Shown here: one piece after another, positions 12,517 to 24,512 of the stretch
How positions within the stretch are numbered: position 1 is the stretch's first letter
Layout of the letters: each line of letters begins with the position of its first letter
From: Luidia sarsii
Taxonomy: Eukaryota; Echinodermata; Asteroidea; Paxillosida; Luidiidae
Assembly: GCA_949987565.1 (NCBI GenBank)
Contig: OX465111.1
Span: 1 to 64,000 of the forward strand
Direction of reading: 5' to 3'
Length of the DNA: 64,000 bases
Translations under genes and position numbers: made by a program
The notes under the pieces: model-generated
What the model was told of the DNA's origin: nothing
What the model saw: only the letters and a program-made list of their open reading frames with translations
Databases searched by the model: none

Positions 12517-13145
12517 GACATGTTTATTAAGCGCAGTCGGTCTATTGTTGCTTCGACGGCGTGCGCGCCACAAATTTGCATCGACGTATCACGGCGTTCG
12601 GTCATCAGGTACGCGCTTTCTTACCTTTCAGCTGCTTGGTGGGTCCACTGTGGCCATCTGCATCGATGCAATTTTCGGTACCGTAGCGATTTCGCAAGAA
12701 ACGGCGGCGCGCCCGAACGAAATGGAAATGATGACATGTGCATTGTCAGGGTTAGGGTGTTTACAGTAACACTGTAAAAGCCTGGCAGGACATTGGATAC
12801 ATAGTCTGGTTGGAAGGTGAATAATTTTTGCCCGTGATTGTGATTGTGGTCGAGAGTTTCTATACCTTTAACTGTAAACTGTTTGAACTAATTTGGAATC
12901 TCTCCTAAGAATGCGAGTTTGGGTACTGAAACAAATCTACGGTTATACATCTTTCTAGAATCCCACCCAGACCTTGCCATTTTTTCGACAACAATTTGAC
13001 AACCACTAAAACTTACCAGGGGAAAACAAAGATGTACTACTGTACTTCTACATCGAAACCCCTATCTGGAGCAATAGCTACAAATCACGTTCTGGCGATG
13101 GATTGAACACTATTTTTTGGCAGGGAAGCTGAATATAAAGATTCC
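12517..13145. other. CpG-rich unique DNA beside the telomeric array
   Basis: The stretch 12517-12740 is dense in CpG (GACGGCG, GCGCGCC, GCGCGCCCG) and contains an octamer-like ATTTGCAT (12574-12581) and a lone GGGTTAGGG near 12750. The open frames that cross it are extensions of satellite frames. From about 12780 to 13145 the DNA is AT-richer and I see no gene. Confidence 0.5.
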
Positions 13146-13345
13146 AGAACAGCGCTTCACAGGTCCCCGAGAGGACTGTGGCTGTTAAGAAAAGCTTTAT
13201 ACAAGCATTTCCCTTTTAGCAGGGAATTCTGATTCTACTAGATTTCAGATATCAGCGTTTCACTGGTCCATCGGAGGACTGTGGCTGGGTCCCTTTTACT
13301 TGGGTGCAACGGACAGGGACTTTTTAGAAATCTCTCAAATCAGCG
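13146..13345. repeat. two diverged direct repeats of about 100 bp
   Basis: The motif CAGCG(C/T)TTCAC(A/T)GGTCC, then GAGGACTGTGGCTG, occurs near 13150-13183 and again near 13252-13286. A third shorter start, CAGCGTTTCC, lies near 13341. Spacing is about 100 bp. I could not match these to any snRNA or snoRNA I know. Their function is unknown. Confidence 0.5.
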
Positions 13346-13691
13346 TTTCCTTTCTGCATTTCCTTGCACGGCCCTATAAGTGCTACCTAGTTTATCCTTG
13401 GAAAAATACAATGGCGCAATGAAAGTAAGATCGCAATTTCATGACAACCCGCACCCACACCCCCATCCCGGTTCAATGGTCGGCTGTGTGCCTGCGTGGG
13501 GTCTCCCTATCCCATTTTGGAGGATCGACTTTCTGTAAATGAGGGGGCCGCTCATCTGGGTTAGGCTGGTGCCCGCATGGTCTCCCCAGAATGTTGCGGT
13601 ATATTAAATGTGATCTGTGTCACAGTGCTGCAATAACAGCCCACTGGACTTGACGACATTTGTTGAAATACTCACAAGCCAAGAAGTCCAC

Positions 13692-13815
13692 GCTGGCGGC
13701 GGTGCTGGGCGGCGGCGGTGCTGGGCGGCGGCGGTGCTGGGCGGCGGCGGTGCTGGGCGGCGGCGGTGCTGGGCGGCGGCGGTGCTGGGCGGCGGCGGTG
13801 CTGGGTGGCGGCGGT
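13692..13815. repeat. 16-bp GC-rich minisatellite
   Basis: A 12-bp partial unit (13692-13703) is followed by seven 16-bp units GCTGGGCGGCGGCGGT, the last with one T change (13800-13815). Because 16 is not a multiple of three, all three + frames read short Gly/Arg/Ala-rich stretches (for example 13617-13931). I treat these as repeat artefacts. Confidence 0.9.
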
Positions 13816-13899
13816 GCTGCAGCTTGCTCCCACGATGTTGCCTCGACGAAGACTCGGGTGGTTGTGGCTTGGGGCCGGCTCAGCGTGGGGTTTTTATTC

Positions 13900-14500
13900 G
13901 TTCTGTGGGGTCACGTGACTACACACAATAGATGGAACTATGCAGAGCCCCAGAACTTCACCCAGGATAATGGATGCAGGCACTGCAGTCCATTGTGAGT
14001 GGCCCAGAACCCCACCCAAGATTCAATGACTCTAGACACTGCAGTCCATTGTGAGTGGTCGCTTTAACGGTGGTGCACGCTAACCAATACCAATAACCAC
14101 TGTGATTGGTCGAGAGATCGACTATCGCCAGAAGGTGCACATGTGTTCCTTTCACTTGGTAATACCCTTCTAGGCAAGCTCATAATGGGCATATGCCAAC
14201 AGCTGCAATCATTACAGATTACAAAGAAGTACCACTTTGATTGGTCGAAATTACTTTGGCAAGTAGTGCGCGCAGTGCACAGTGTAGTAATTTGCAGGAG
14301 TGCCACGTAATAGAGCCGGGATACATTCTGCGCAGGCGCCATACCACATAAAGGAGTACACGGAGGTCACTGATGTGGGCGTGGACTGCAGCAGACGGCT
14401 GTGGGTTGAACGTTGGGCGCGCGGATATTGCAATACACGGCCACGTGATTTATCCATTCTGCTTGACACAAACCAATGCTCAATGGTGTCGTGCGTGTGA
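13900..14500. promoter_or_regulatory. promoter-like motif cluster
   Basis: Visible motifs: a palindromic E-box GTCACGTGAC (13910-13919, the CLEAR/USF form), a second CACGTG (14442-14447), CCAAT boxes in + orientation at 14084-14088, 14090-14094 and 14473-14477, inverted CCAAT (ATTGG) at 14105-14109 and 14240-14244, and an NRF1-like TGCGCAGGCGCC at 14329-14340. NF-Y, E-box and NRF1 sites together are typical of TATA-less CpG-island promoters. I cannot assign a transcript. Its position at the inner side of the telomeric satellite allows transcription towards the telomere as well as inward. No convincing coding exon lies close by. Confidence 0.45.
13946..14059. repeat. 57-bp direct duplication
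   Basis: Two adjacent copies (about 13946-14001 and 14002-14059) share CCCAGAAC(T/C)(T/C)CACCCA and then CACTGCAGTCCATTGTGAGTGG. The copies differ mainly in the middle. Confidence 0.7.
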
Positions 14501-14694
14501 TGCCGATTGTTGCTAGGGAATGGTTTGGGTGTGTTCACGTCATACCCAGCAATTCGTAGCCACAGCCGTATTGGACTGAGTATCATCGGGTAATTTGCTC
14601 TAAAATAAATAGAGGTTCAAAACGTATGATCGGAAAAATGTTATTATACCGCATGGGCTACCAGAGGGTACACAACTAAACAAGCTCGGCGCTG

Positions 14695-14708
14695 ATTACC
14701 ATGGTAAC
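14695..14708. promoter_or_regulatory. X-box-like RFX site
   Basis: ATTACCATGGTAAC is close to the palindromic RFX consensus GTTRCCATGGYAAC. A single site of this length can arise by chance. It lies just inward of the promoter-like cluster. Confidence 0.3.
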
Positions 14709-14759
14709 CCTAACACGTATTTCGCGAAAGTTAAAGTTATTGCATCAGGGAACAGCGCC

Positions 14760-15224
14760 GACGCGCGAACAGATGAACTTTCTTTATGAATATCTTAAAA
14801 GAATCTAGCTGCCACAAAGGGTAGTGAAAGGAAGCAAACACTTTTACTTGATTTCATAAAATAATTCTTACAGATTACGAATCAAACTACATTTTCCAGG
14901 GTCATCACGATCACAGAGGAACGTGTGAGCTTGAACTCACAGGTTTGTTCACAGTGACCCATCGTGGAAGTTTATTGTATTGCGAGTATTGCACCTGCAA
15001 CAGCGCCACCTTGCGACCGAGGGAACTTCTTTTATTGTATAAAGGGCGCCCTCTATTTTGTGAGGACCTTTTGTAACCGCGTGATCTGAAGGGCTTAGAA
15101 TAGAGGGTTGCAGCGAAGTGAGTCGGTACAATCGTTGACAGACTTTCTGATCACACCTTCGATCCACGGAAGAATGAAGTCCAAGAACTCTGTATAAATT
15201 ATATCAAAAAGACAATCCCATTAA
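14760..15224. other. no gene seen
   Basis: Short open frames such as 14949-15167 (-) have no recognisable domain. The stretch contains AGCGCCACCTTGCG (about 15003) and AAAGGGCGCCCTCT (about 15042). These motifs resemble pieces that recur near 37400-37610 and 38600. Confidence 0.4.
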
Positions 15225-17433
15225 TATCCAAACCTCAAACTAATTCAAAACAAACAAATTAAATGACCCCAAAATAGCACAGATTAAAATGATATCGGTT
15301 TCAATTTTTCGATTTCTTTATTGTGAATGAAGTTGGCTTTGTTAAAGCTTCAGTTATACATCATAATGAAATCCTTCATACACTCACTTGTTCCCTGTGG
15401 CCTACATTTTGTAGTATGATAATAAAGGGCTCCCTCTTTGAACTAGGAAAGGCAAAAACCACAATTTTAAAAATCTGAAAATTTCTTTCCGACCCTCCTA
15501 AGACCAATCAAGCTGTAAAGCTCCTGGTCAAATGGGCTTTTTATATCAACTGTTTGCATCAACTTGATAAATATTCATCAACAATTGAACTTATAACATT
15601 AAAACAAACTTTTAAGATTCTGTATTAAAATGCCAAAATAAATTTCGATGTATTCTAATTTTCATAGCTTAGAACAGCTGTTGAAAGAAGATACTTGTTT
15701 GGGCCAATTAAGCTTATTTAACTGAATGAAATTGATTACCATGTTAAGATGTAATCAAATTGTATTTTATAAATACAAAGGTTTCATTAATCATAAACAA
15801 GTTACTCTGTGGTACATAAACATTTAATGTTTGATTGCTCAAAGTACTTCAGTTTTTCTTTTGCTTTTGACATGATCATTTCAGAATATCATCCCATCAA
15901 TCTATGACCAAGCAGGCTTTGTTTCTTCTATGCATTGAGGGTGACAGTGCAAGAGTGCAATTTGAGGGAAAGAGTAGAGAGAAAGATGTTCGTGCAAAAA
16001 AAATGAAAGAGATAGGTCAATGATTGACCTGGCTGAGAGAAGATGTTGGTGCAAAGATGGGAGAGAGAGAAGAAACAAAGTATGCGGTTGGAGGACATAA
16101 TTTGCATAAGCGTGGACTTTGTTCGACAGTAAAATCTAGATAAGTCACTCTCTGATAACTCAAAACTCCTGTTAAGTCAAACAAGGATTCTACATGTATT
16201 CCCTTCACCAGTAAAATAATGTTACAACTTCTCTTAACTCAAAACTCTGCTCAACACAAAATAATGATGATCATGAAGTAAATAAAATCTCAGAAACTGT
16301 TGACCTGCAATGCATCAATCTCAAAAGGGCCTGACGTTTTGATGCTAGCAGGACCTTTCTCAAGTACCTTTGAGAAAGGTCCAGCTAAGGCCGAAATGTC
16401 AGACTCTCTAACTTTGAAATTATGAGCCTGTTTGCTTGAGATTTGACGAATCAAAACTTTCCTATATTTCCAAAAATACAAACAGAAACTCTTATTTTTC
16501 ATTCTTATTTCATGCACTCTTATTTAAATTAATTTAATGAAACATATTTCATAATTATAATCTTAAGTTACATCGTAGATCACATTTATTTTTTAAGAAA
16601 TAGTCGGCGAACTTAATGGCTGCCGTCTAGTTGAAGTCTCTATTCACTGTCTCTGAAGAGCCGATATCTGGCTGCACCAGGGTGTACATAAGTTGTCCAT
16701 TCTGAGACAAAAGAAAAGTATGAAGAAATACCTTAGTCATTGTATTCATGAAAGATCCAAGTACAGGGTTACGGAGGAAAATTAGAAGCGCATGTAAGAT
16801 AATTAATCAGCATTCACACAAAATGCCAAGTGGATATCAGTGAAAAGTAAGTACCCATAGACACAACTGCTATGGTTTATTTGGTCATTGTTCTAGGGCA
16901 GGGAAACTGCCAGATTTAGATATTTAGTCCAGGTTTTGGAAGATTTTTAAACCCACGGAAGATGTAAAAATGTTGATACACATTAAGTTCAGAACCTACT
17001 ACGTACATACATGTAGGGCTAGTCAGAAAATTGACAAAAAAGTCCCAAAGCAGGATACATTTGAGGCCTCTGGAGGAGTACGGAATGAGTAGATGACAAG
17101 TCATTTCTACAAGGCACAAACTCACCTCAATATGACCTCAGTAGCATCTTCAGTCACTGCAGTTTTCCTCACTCACAATTTCCACAAACCAGCCTCTTCC
17201 TGGGCCCTTCTCAGAATCCAGGCTGCACCACTGAATAGGAAGGAATTAAGACAAGGAATGACAGCATGGTAAATGTGAGGCAATCAAGGGGGTAGGCCAT
17301 GACAACATTCTGAAATAAGAGTTACTTTAGAACTTGAGAGACTGTTTAGACTGGGACCTACCTCTAGTTATCAGTATAATCTGCGATGGTGAGCTCCTTA
17401 AACACAACCAGTAGGGGCTGTCATCAATCCTAA
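15225..17433. repeat. segmental duplication, copy A (left flank of large 43-bp array)
   Basis: Copy A matches 38429-40274 over most of its length. Shared landmarks include TTTCTTTATTGTGAAT..AAGTTGGCTTTGTTA (about 15313 and 38507), the GGCTGCCGTCTAGTTGAAGT block (16618 and 39479) and the stretch with GACAAGGAATGACAGCATGG (17250 and 40110). Both copies end at a 43-bp minisatellite array. The duplicated unit therefore includes the array, which has expanded far more here (18.4 kb against 1.2 kb). On the minus strand both copies keep splice-like signals, including AG|GTGAGT near 17125 and AG|GTAGGT near 17360. Confidence 0.85.
16107..16470. mobile_element. about 360-bp insertion with inner palindrome, absent from copy B
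   Basis: Relative to the paralogous DNA at 39325-39350, copy A carries about 360 extra bases between the TTGCATAAG and ACAGAAACTC landmarks. Inside lies a hairpin-forming palindrome (about 16328-16407) with arms containing GACCTTTCTCAA and TTTGAGAAAGGTCC around a GTACC centre. Relatives of the arm recur near 55200, 56050 and 56410. A non-autonomous insertion is the simplest reading. A deletion from copy B is the alternative. Confidence 0.5.
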
Positions 17434-18439
17434 GCTTGGTTTGGAGGGATGTCGTCTCAGGACTCGATGGACGACTGGAGTCGATGGACGTCAGTTTGGT
17501 TTGGAGGGTTGCCGTCACAGAAGTCGATGGACGGCAGTTTTGATTGGAAGGTTGTCGTCACAGGAGTTGATGGACGACAGTTTGGTTTGGAGGGTTGTCG
17601 TCAAAGGAGTTGATGGAAGACAGTTTGGTTTGGAGGGTTGCCATCCAAGGAGTCGACAGACGACAGTTTGGTTTGGAGGGTTGTCGTCAGAAGAGTCGAT
17701 GGACATCAGATTGGTTTGGAGGGTTGCCGTCGCAGGAGTCGACAGACGACAATTTGGTTTAGAGGGTTGTCGTCAAAGGAGTCGAAGGACGACAGTTTGG
17801 TTTGGAGGGTTGCAGTCACAGGAGTCGACAGACGACAGTTTGATTTAAAGGGTTGTCGTCAGGGGAGTCGATGGACGACAGTTTGGTTGGAGGGTTGTCG
17901 TCTCAGGAGTTGACGGATGACAGTTTTGTTTGGAGGGTTGTCGTTACAGGAATCGACGGACGACAGTTTCATTTGGAGGGTTGGCGTCACAGCAGTTGGA
18001 GGACGACAGTTTCGTTTGGAGGGTTGTCATCACAGGAGTCGACGGACGACAGTTTGGTTTGGAGGGTTACTGTCACAGGAGACGATGAACGACAGTTTCG
18101 TTTGGAGGGTTGCCATCACAGGAGTCGACAGACGAAAGTTTGGTTTGGAGGGTTGTCGTCACAGGAGTCGACGGACGACAATTTGGTTTAGAGGGTTGTC
18201 GTCAAAGGAGTCGACGGACGACAGTTTGGTTTGGAGGGTTGCCGTCACAGGAGTCGACAGACGACAGTTTGGTTTGGAGGGTTGTCGTCAGAGGGGTCGA
18301 TGGACGACAGTTTTGTTTGGAGGGTTGTCGTCGCAGGAGTTGACGGATGACAGTTTTGTTTGGAGGGTTGTCGGATGACAGTTTTGTTTGGAGGGTTGTC
18401 GTTACAGGAGTCGACGGACGACAGTTTCGTTTGGAGGGT

Positions 18440-21400
18440 TGGCGTCACAGGAAATAATGGATGAAAGTTTGGTTTGGATGGTTGCTGTCACAGGATTCGA
18501 CAGACGACAGTTTGGTTTGGAGGGTTGCCGTCGCAGGAGTCGACAGACGACAGTTTGGTTTGGAGGGTTGTCGTCACAGGAGTCGACGGACGACAGTTTC
18601 GTTTGGAGGGTTCGCGTCACAGGAAATAATGGATGACAGTTTGGTTTGGATGGTTGCTGTCACAGGATTCGACAGACGACAGTTTGGTTTGGAGGGTTGC
18701 TGTCAAAGAAGTCGACGGACATCAGTTTGGTTTTGAAGGTTGGCATCACAGGAGTCGACGGACGACAGTTTAGTTTGGAGGGTTGTCGTCACAGGAGTAG
18801 ACGGGCGACAGATTCGTATGGAGGGTTGTCGTTACAGGAGTCAATGGACGACAGTTTCGTTTGGAGGGTTGGCTTCACAGGAGATAATGGACGACAGTTT
18901 GGTCTGGAGGGTTGCCGTCACAGGAGTCGACAGACGACAGTTTGGTTTGGAGGGTTGCCGTCGCAGGAGTCGACAGACGACAGTTTTGTTTGGAGGGTTG
19001 CCGTCCCAGGAGTCGACAGACGACAGTTTGGTTTAGAGGGTTGTCGTCACAGAAGTCGATGGACAACAGTTTGGTTTGGAGGGTTGTCGTCACAGGAGTC
19101 GACGGATGACAGTTTGGTTTGGAGGGTTGCCGTCACAGGAGTCGACAGACGACAGTTTGGTTTCGAGGGTTGTCGTCAGAGGAGTCGATGGACGACAATT
19201 TGGTTGGAGGGTTGTCGTCTCAGGAGTTGACGGATGACAGTTTTGTTTGGTGGGTTGTCGTTACAGGAGTCGACGGACGACAGTTTCGTTTGGAGGGTTG
19301 GCGTCACAGCAGTTGGTGGACGACAGTTTCGTTTGGAGGGCTGTCATCACACGAGTCGACAGACGACAGTTTCGTTTGGAGGGTTGGCGTCACAGAAGTC
19401 GATGGACAACAGTTTGATTTGGAGGGTTGTCGTCACAGGAGTCGACGGACAACAATTTGGTTTAGAGGGTTGTCGTCAAAGGAGTCGACGGACGACAGTT
19501 TGCTTTGGAGGGTTGCCGTCAAAGGAGTCGACAGACGACAGTTTTGTTTGGAGGGTTGTCGTAGCAGGAGTTGACGGATGACAGTTTTGTTTGGAGGGTT
19601 GTCGTTACAGGAGTCGACGGACGACAGTTTGGTTTGGAGGGTTGCCGTCACAGGAGTCGACAGACGACAGTTTGGTTTCGAGGGTTGTCGTCAGAGGAGT
19701 CGATGGATGACAATTTGGTTGGAGGGTTGCCGTCGCAGGAGTCGACAGACGACAGTTTGGTTTGGAGGGTTGCCGTTGCAGGAGTCGACAGACGACAGTT
19801 TGGTTTGGAGGGTTGTCGTCACAGGAGTCGACGGACGACAGTTTCGTTTGGAGGGTTCGCGTCACAGGAAATAATGGATGACAGTTTGGTTTGGATGGTT
19901 GCTGTCACAAGATTCGACAGACGACAGTTTGGTTTGGAGGGTTGCTGTCAAAGAAGTCGACGGACATCAGTTTGGTTTTGAAGGTTGGCATCACAGGAGT
20001 CGACGGACGACAGTTTCGTCTGGAGGGTTGTCATCACAGGAGTCGATGGACGTCAGTTTGGTTTGGAGGGTTGGCTTCACAGGAGATAATGGACGACAGT
20101 TTGGTCTGGAGGGTTGCCGTCACAGGAGTCGACAGACGACAGTTTGGTTTGGAGGGTTGCCGTCGCAGGAGTCGACAGACGACAGTTTGGTTTGGAGGGT
20201 TGCCGTCCCAGGAGTCGAAAGACGACAGTTTGGTTTAGAGGGTTGTTGTCACAGAAGTCGATGGACAACAGTTTGGTTTGGAGGGTTGTCGTCACAGGAG
20301 TCGACGGACGACAATTTGGTTTGGAGGGTTGCCGTCACAGGAGTCGACAGACGACAGTTTGGTTTGGAGGGTTGTCGTCAGTGGAGTCGATGGATGACAG
20401 TTTGGTTTGGAGGGTTGCCGTCACAGGAGTCGACAGACGACAGTTTGGTTTCAAGGGTTGTCGTCAGAGGAGTCGATGGACGACAATTTGGTTGGAGGGT
20501 TGTCGTCTCAGGAGTTGACGGATGACAGTTTTGTTTGGTGGGTTGTCGTTACAGGAGTCGACGGACGACAGTTTCGTTTGGAGGGTTGGCGTCACAGCAG
20601 TTGGTGGACGACAGTTTCGTTTGGAGGGCTGTCATCACACGAGTCGACAGACGACAGTTTCGTTTGGAGGGTTGGCGTCACAGAAGTCGATGGACAACAG
20701 TTTGATTTGGAGGGTTGTCGTCACAGGAGTCGACGGACAACAATTTGGTTTAGAGGGTTGTCGTCAAAGGAGTCGACGGACGACAGTTTCCTTTGGAGGG
20801 TTGCCGTCAAAGGAGTCGACAGACGACAGTTTGGTTTGGAGGGTTGTCGTCAGAAGGGTCGATGGACGACAGTTTTGTTTGGAGGGTTGTCGTCGCAGGA
20901 GTTGACGGATGACAGTTTTGTTTGGAGGGTTGTCGTTACAGGAGTCGACGGACGACAGTTTGGTTTGGAGGGTTGCCGTCACAGGAGTCGACAGACGACA
21001 GTTTGGTTTCGAGGGTTGTCGTCAGAGGAGTCGATGGACGACAATTTGGTTGGAGGGTTGTCGTCTCAGGAGTTGACGGATGACAGTTTTGTTTGGTGGG
21101 TTGTCGTTACAGGAGTCGACGGACGACAGTTTCGTTTGGAGGGTTGGCGTCACAGCAGTTGGTGGACGACAGTTTCGTTTGGAGGGCTGTCATCACACGA
21201 GTCGACGGACGACAGTTTCGTTTGGAGGGTTGGCGTCACAGAAGTCGACGGACAACAATTTGGTTTAGAGGGTTGTCGTCAGAAGAGTCGATGGACATCA
21301 GATTGGTTTGGAGGGTTGCCGTCGCAGGAGTCGACAGACGACAATTTGGTTTAGAGAGTTGTCGTCAAAGGAGTCGAAGGACGACAGTTTGGTTTGGAGG

Positions 21401-24400
21401 GTTGCAGTCACAGGAGTCGACAGATGACAGTTTGATTTAAAGGGTTGTCGTCAGGGGAGTCGATGGACGACAGTTTGGTTGGAGGGTTGTCGTCTCAGGA
21501 GTTGACGGATGACAGTTTTGTTTGGAGGGTTGTCGTTACAGGAATCGACGGACGACAGTTTCATTTGGATGGTTGCTGTCACAGGATTCGACAGACGACA
21601 GTTTGGTTTGGAGGGTTGCCGTCGCAGGAGTCGACAGACGACAGTTTGGTTTGGAGGGTTGTCGTCACAGGAGTCGACGGACGACAGTTTCGTTTGGAGG
21701 GTTCGCGTCACAGGAAATAATGGATGACAGTTTGGTTTGGATGGTTGCTGTCACAGGATTCGACAGACGACAGTTTGGTTTGGAGGGTTGCTGTCAAAGA
21801 AGTCGACGGACATCAGTTTGGTTTTGAAGGTTGGCATCACAGGAGTCGACGGACGACAGTTTAGTTTGGAGGGTTGTCGTCACAGGAGTAGACGGGCGAC
21901 AGATTCGTATGGAGGGTTGTCGTTACAGGAGTCAATGGACGACAGTTTCGTTTGGAGGGTTGGCTTCACAGGAGATAATGGACAACAGTTTGGTCTGGAG
22001 GGTTGCCGTCACAGGAGTCGACAGACGACAGTTTGGTTTGGAGGGTTGCCGTCGCAGGAGTCGACAGACGACAGTTTTGTTTGGAGGGTTGCCGTCCCAG
22101 GAGTCGACAGACGACAGTTTGGTTTAGAGGGTTGTCGTCACAGAAGTCGATGGACAACAGTTTGGTTTGGAGGGTTGTCGTCACAGGAGTCGACGGATGA
22201 CAGTTTGGTTTGGAGGGTTGCCGTCACAGGAGTCGACAGACGACAGTTTGGTTTCGAGGGTTGTCGTCAGAGGAGTCGATGGACGACAATTTGGTTGGAG
22301 GGTTGTCGTCTCAGGAGTTGACGGATGACAGTTTTGTTTGGTGGGTTGTCGTTACAGGAGTCGACGGACGACAGTTTCGTTTGGAGGGTTGGCGTCACAG
22401 CAGTTGGTGGACGACAGTTTCGTTTGGAGGGCTGTCATCACACGAGTCGACGGACGACAGTTTCGTTTGGAGGGTTGGCGTCACAGAAGTCGATGGACAA
22501 CAGTTTGATTTGGAGGGTTGTCGTCACAGGAGTCGATGGACAACAATTTGGTTTAGAGGGTTGTCGTCAAAGGAGTCGACGGACGACAGTTTGCTTTGGA
22601 GGGTTGCCGTCAAAGGAGTCGACAGACGACAGTTTGGTTTGGAGGGTTGTCGTCAGAGGGGTCGATGGACGACAGTTTTGTTTGGAGGGTTGTCGTCGCA
22701 GGAGTTGACGGATGACAGTTTTGTTTGGAGGGTTGTCGTTACAGGAGTCGACGGACGACAGTTTGGTTTGGAGGGTTGCCGTCACAGGAGTCGACAGACG
22801 ACAGTTTGGTTTCGAGGGTTGTCGTCAGAGGAGTCGATGGACGACAATTTGGTTGGAGGGTTGCCGTCGCAGGAGTCGACAGACGACAGTTTGGTTTGGA
22901 GGGTTGCCGTTGCAGGAGTCGACAGACGACAGTTTGGTTTGGAGGGTTGTCGTCACAGGAGTCGACGGACGACAGTTTCGTTTGGAGGGTTCGCGTCACA
23001 GGAAATAATGGATGACAGTTTGGTTTGGATGGTTGCTGTCACAAGATTCGACAGACGACAGTTTGGTTTGGAGGGTTGCTGTCAAAGAAGTCGACGGACA
23101 TCAGTTTGGTTTTGAAGGTTGGCATCACAGGAGTCGACGGACGACAGTTTTGTCTGGAGGGTTGTCATCACAGGAGTCGATGGACGTCAGTTTGGTTTGG
23201 AGGGTTGGCTTCACAGGAGATAGTGGACGACAGTTTGGTCTGGAGGGTTGCCGTCACAGGAGTCGACAGACGACAGTTTGGTTTGGAGGGTTGCCGTCGC
23301 AGGAGTCGACAGACGACAGTTTGGTTTGGAGGGTTGCCGTCCCAGGAGTCGAAAGACGACAGTTTGGTTTAGAGGGTTGTTGTCACAGAAGTCGATGGAC
23401 AACAGTTTGGTTTGGAGGGTTGTCGTCACAGGAGTCGACGGACGACAGTTTGGTTTGGAGGGTTGCCGTCACAGGAGTCGACAGACGACAGTTTGGTTTA
23501 GAGGGTTGTTGTCACAGAAGTCGATGGACAACAGTTTGGTTTGGAGGGTTGTCGTCACAGGAGTCGACGGACGACAATTTGGTTTGGAGGGTTGCCGTCA
23601 CAGGAGTCGACAGACGACAGTTTGGTTTGGAGGGTTGTCGTCAGTGGAGTCGATGGATGACAGTTTGGTTTGGAGGGTTGCCGTCACAGGAGTCGACAGA
23701 CGACAGTTTGGTTTCAAGGGTTGTCGTCAGAGGAGTCGATGGACGACAATTTGGTTGGAGGGTTGTCGTCTCAGGAGTTGACGGATGACAGTTTTGTTTG
23801 GTGGGTTGTCGTTACAGGAGTCGACGGACGACAGTTTCGTTTGGAGGGTTGGCGTCACAGCAGTTGGTGGACGACAGTTTCGTTTGGAGGGCTGTCATCA
23901 CACGAGTCGACAGACGACAGTTTCGTTTGGAGGGTTGGCGTCACAGAAGTCGATGGACAACAGTTTGATTTGGAGGGTTGTCGTCACAGGAGTCGACGGA
24001 CAACAATTTGGTTTAGAGGGTTGTCGTCAAAGGAGTCGACGGACGACAGTTTCCTTTGGAGGGTTGCCGTCAAAGGAGTCGACAGACGACAGTTTGGTTT
24101 GGAGGGTTGTCGTCAGAAGGGTCGATGGACGACAGTTTTGTTTGGAGGGTTGTCGTCGCAGGAGTTGACGGATGACAGTTTTGTTTGGAGGGTTGTCGTT
24201 ACAGGAGTCGACGGACGACAGTTTGGTTTGGAGGGTTGCCGTCACAGGAGTCGACAGACGACAGTTTGGTTTCGAGGGTTGTCGTCAGAGGAGTCGATGG
24301 ACGACAATTTGGTTGGAGGGTTGTCGTCTCAGGAGTTGACGGATGACAGTTTTGTTTGGTGGGTTGTCGTTACAGGAGTCGACGGACGACAGTTTCGTTT

Positions 24401-24512
24401 GGAGGGTTGGCGTCACAGCAGTTGGTGGACGACAGTTTCGTTTGGAGGGCTGTCATCACACGAGTCGACGGACGACAGTTTCGTTTGGAGGGTTGGCGTC
24501 ACAGAAGTCGAC
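18440..24512. repeat. 3.1-3.3-kb higher-order repeats inside 43-bp array
   Basis: A marker block reading GGATGGTTGCTGTCACAGG, then a unit with GTCAAAGAAGTCGACGGAC, recurs at about 18646, 21737 and 25000 (offsets 3091 and 3263). A second marker set recurs at 19878, 23012 and 26298 (offsets 3134 and 3286). The offsets differ by whole units (43 and 129 bp), or by a 23-bp truncated unit unique to the third copy at 26041. The higher-order unit has therefore been copied and then adjusted by gain or loss of single repeats. Confidence 0.8.

Noticed and set aside
1296..12605. Minus-strand open frame of 3769 codons, and + frames of 2182 and 1637 codons, over the telomeric satellite
   Set aside because: Units of 21 and 33 bp are multiples of three without stops, so endless frames are unavoidable. 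The sequence is telomeric DNA, with no domain and no plausible start.
13440..13610. Possible tRNA or small nuclear RNA (GGTTCAATGG resembling a B box; nearby ACTTACCAGGGG resembling the U1 5' end)
   Set aside because: No cloverleaf can be drawn, the A box is absent, and the similarity to U1 stops after about ten bases.
13617..13998. Gly/Arg/Ala-rich + frames over the GC minisatellite
   Set aside because: All three frames look alike because the 16-bp repeat shifts frame each unit. There are no splice or domain signs.
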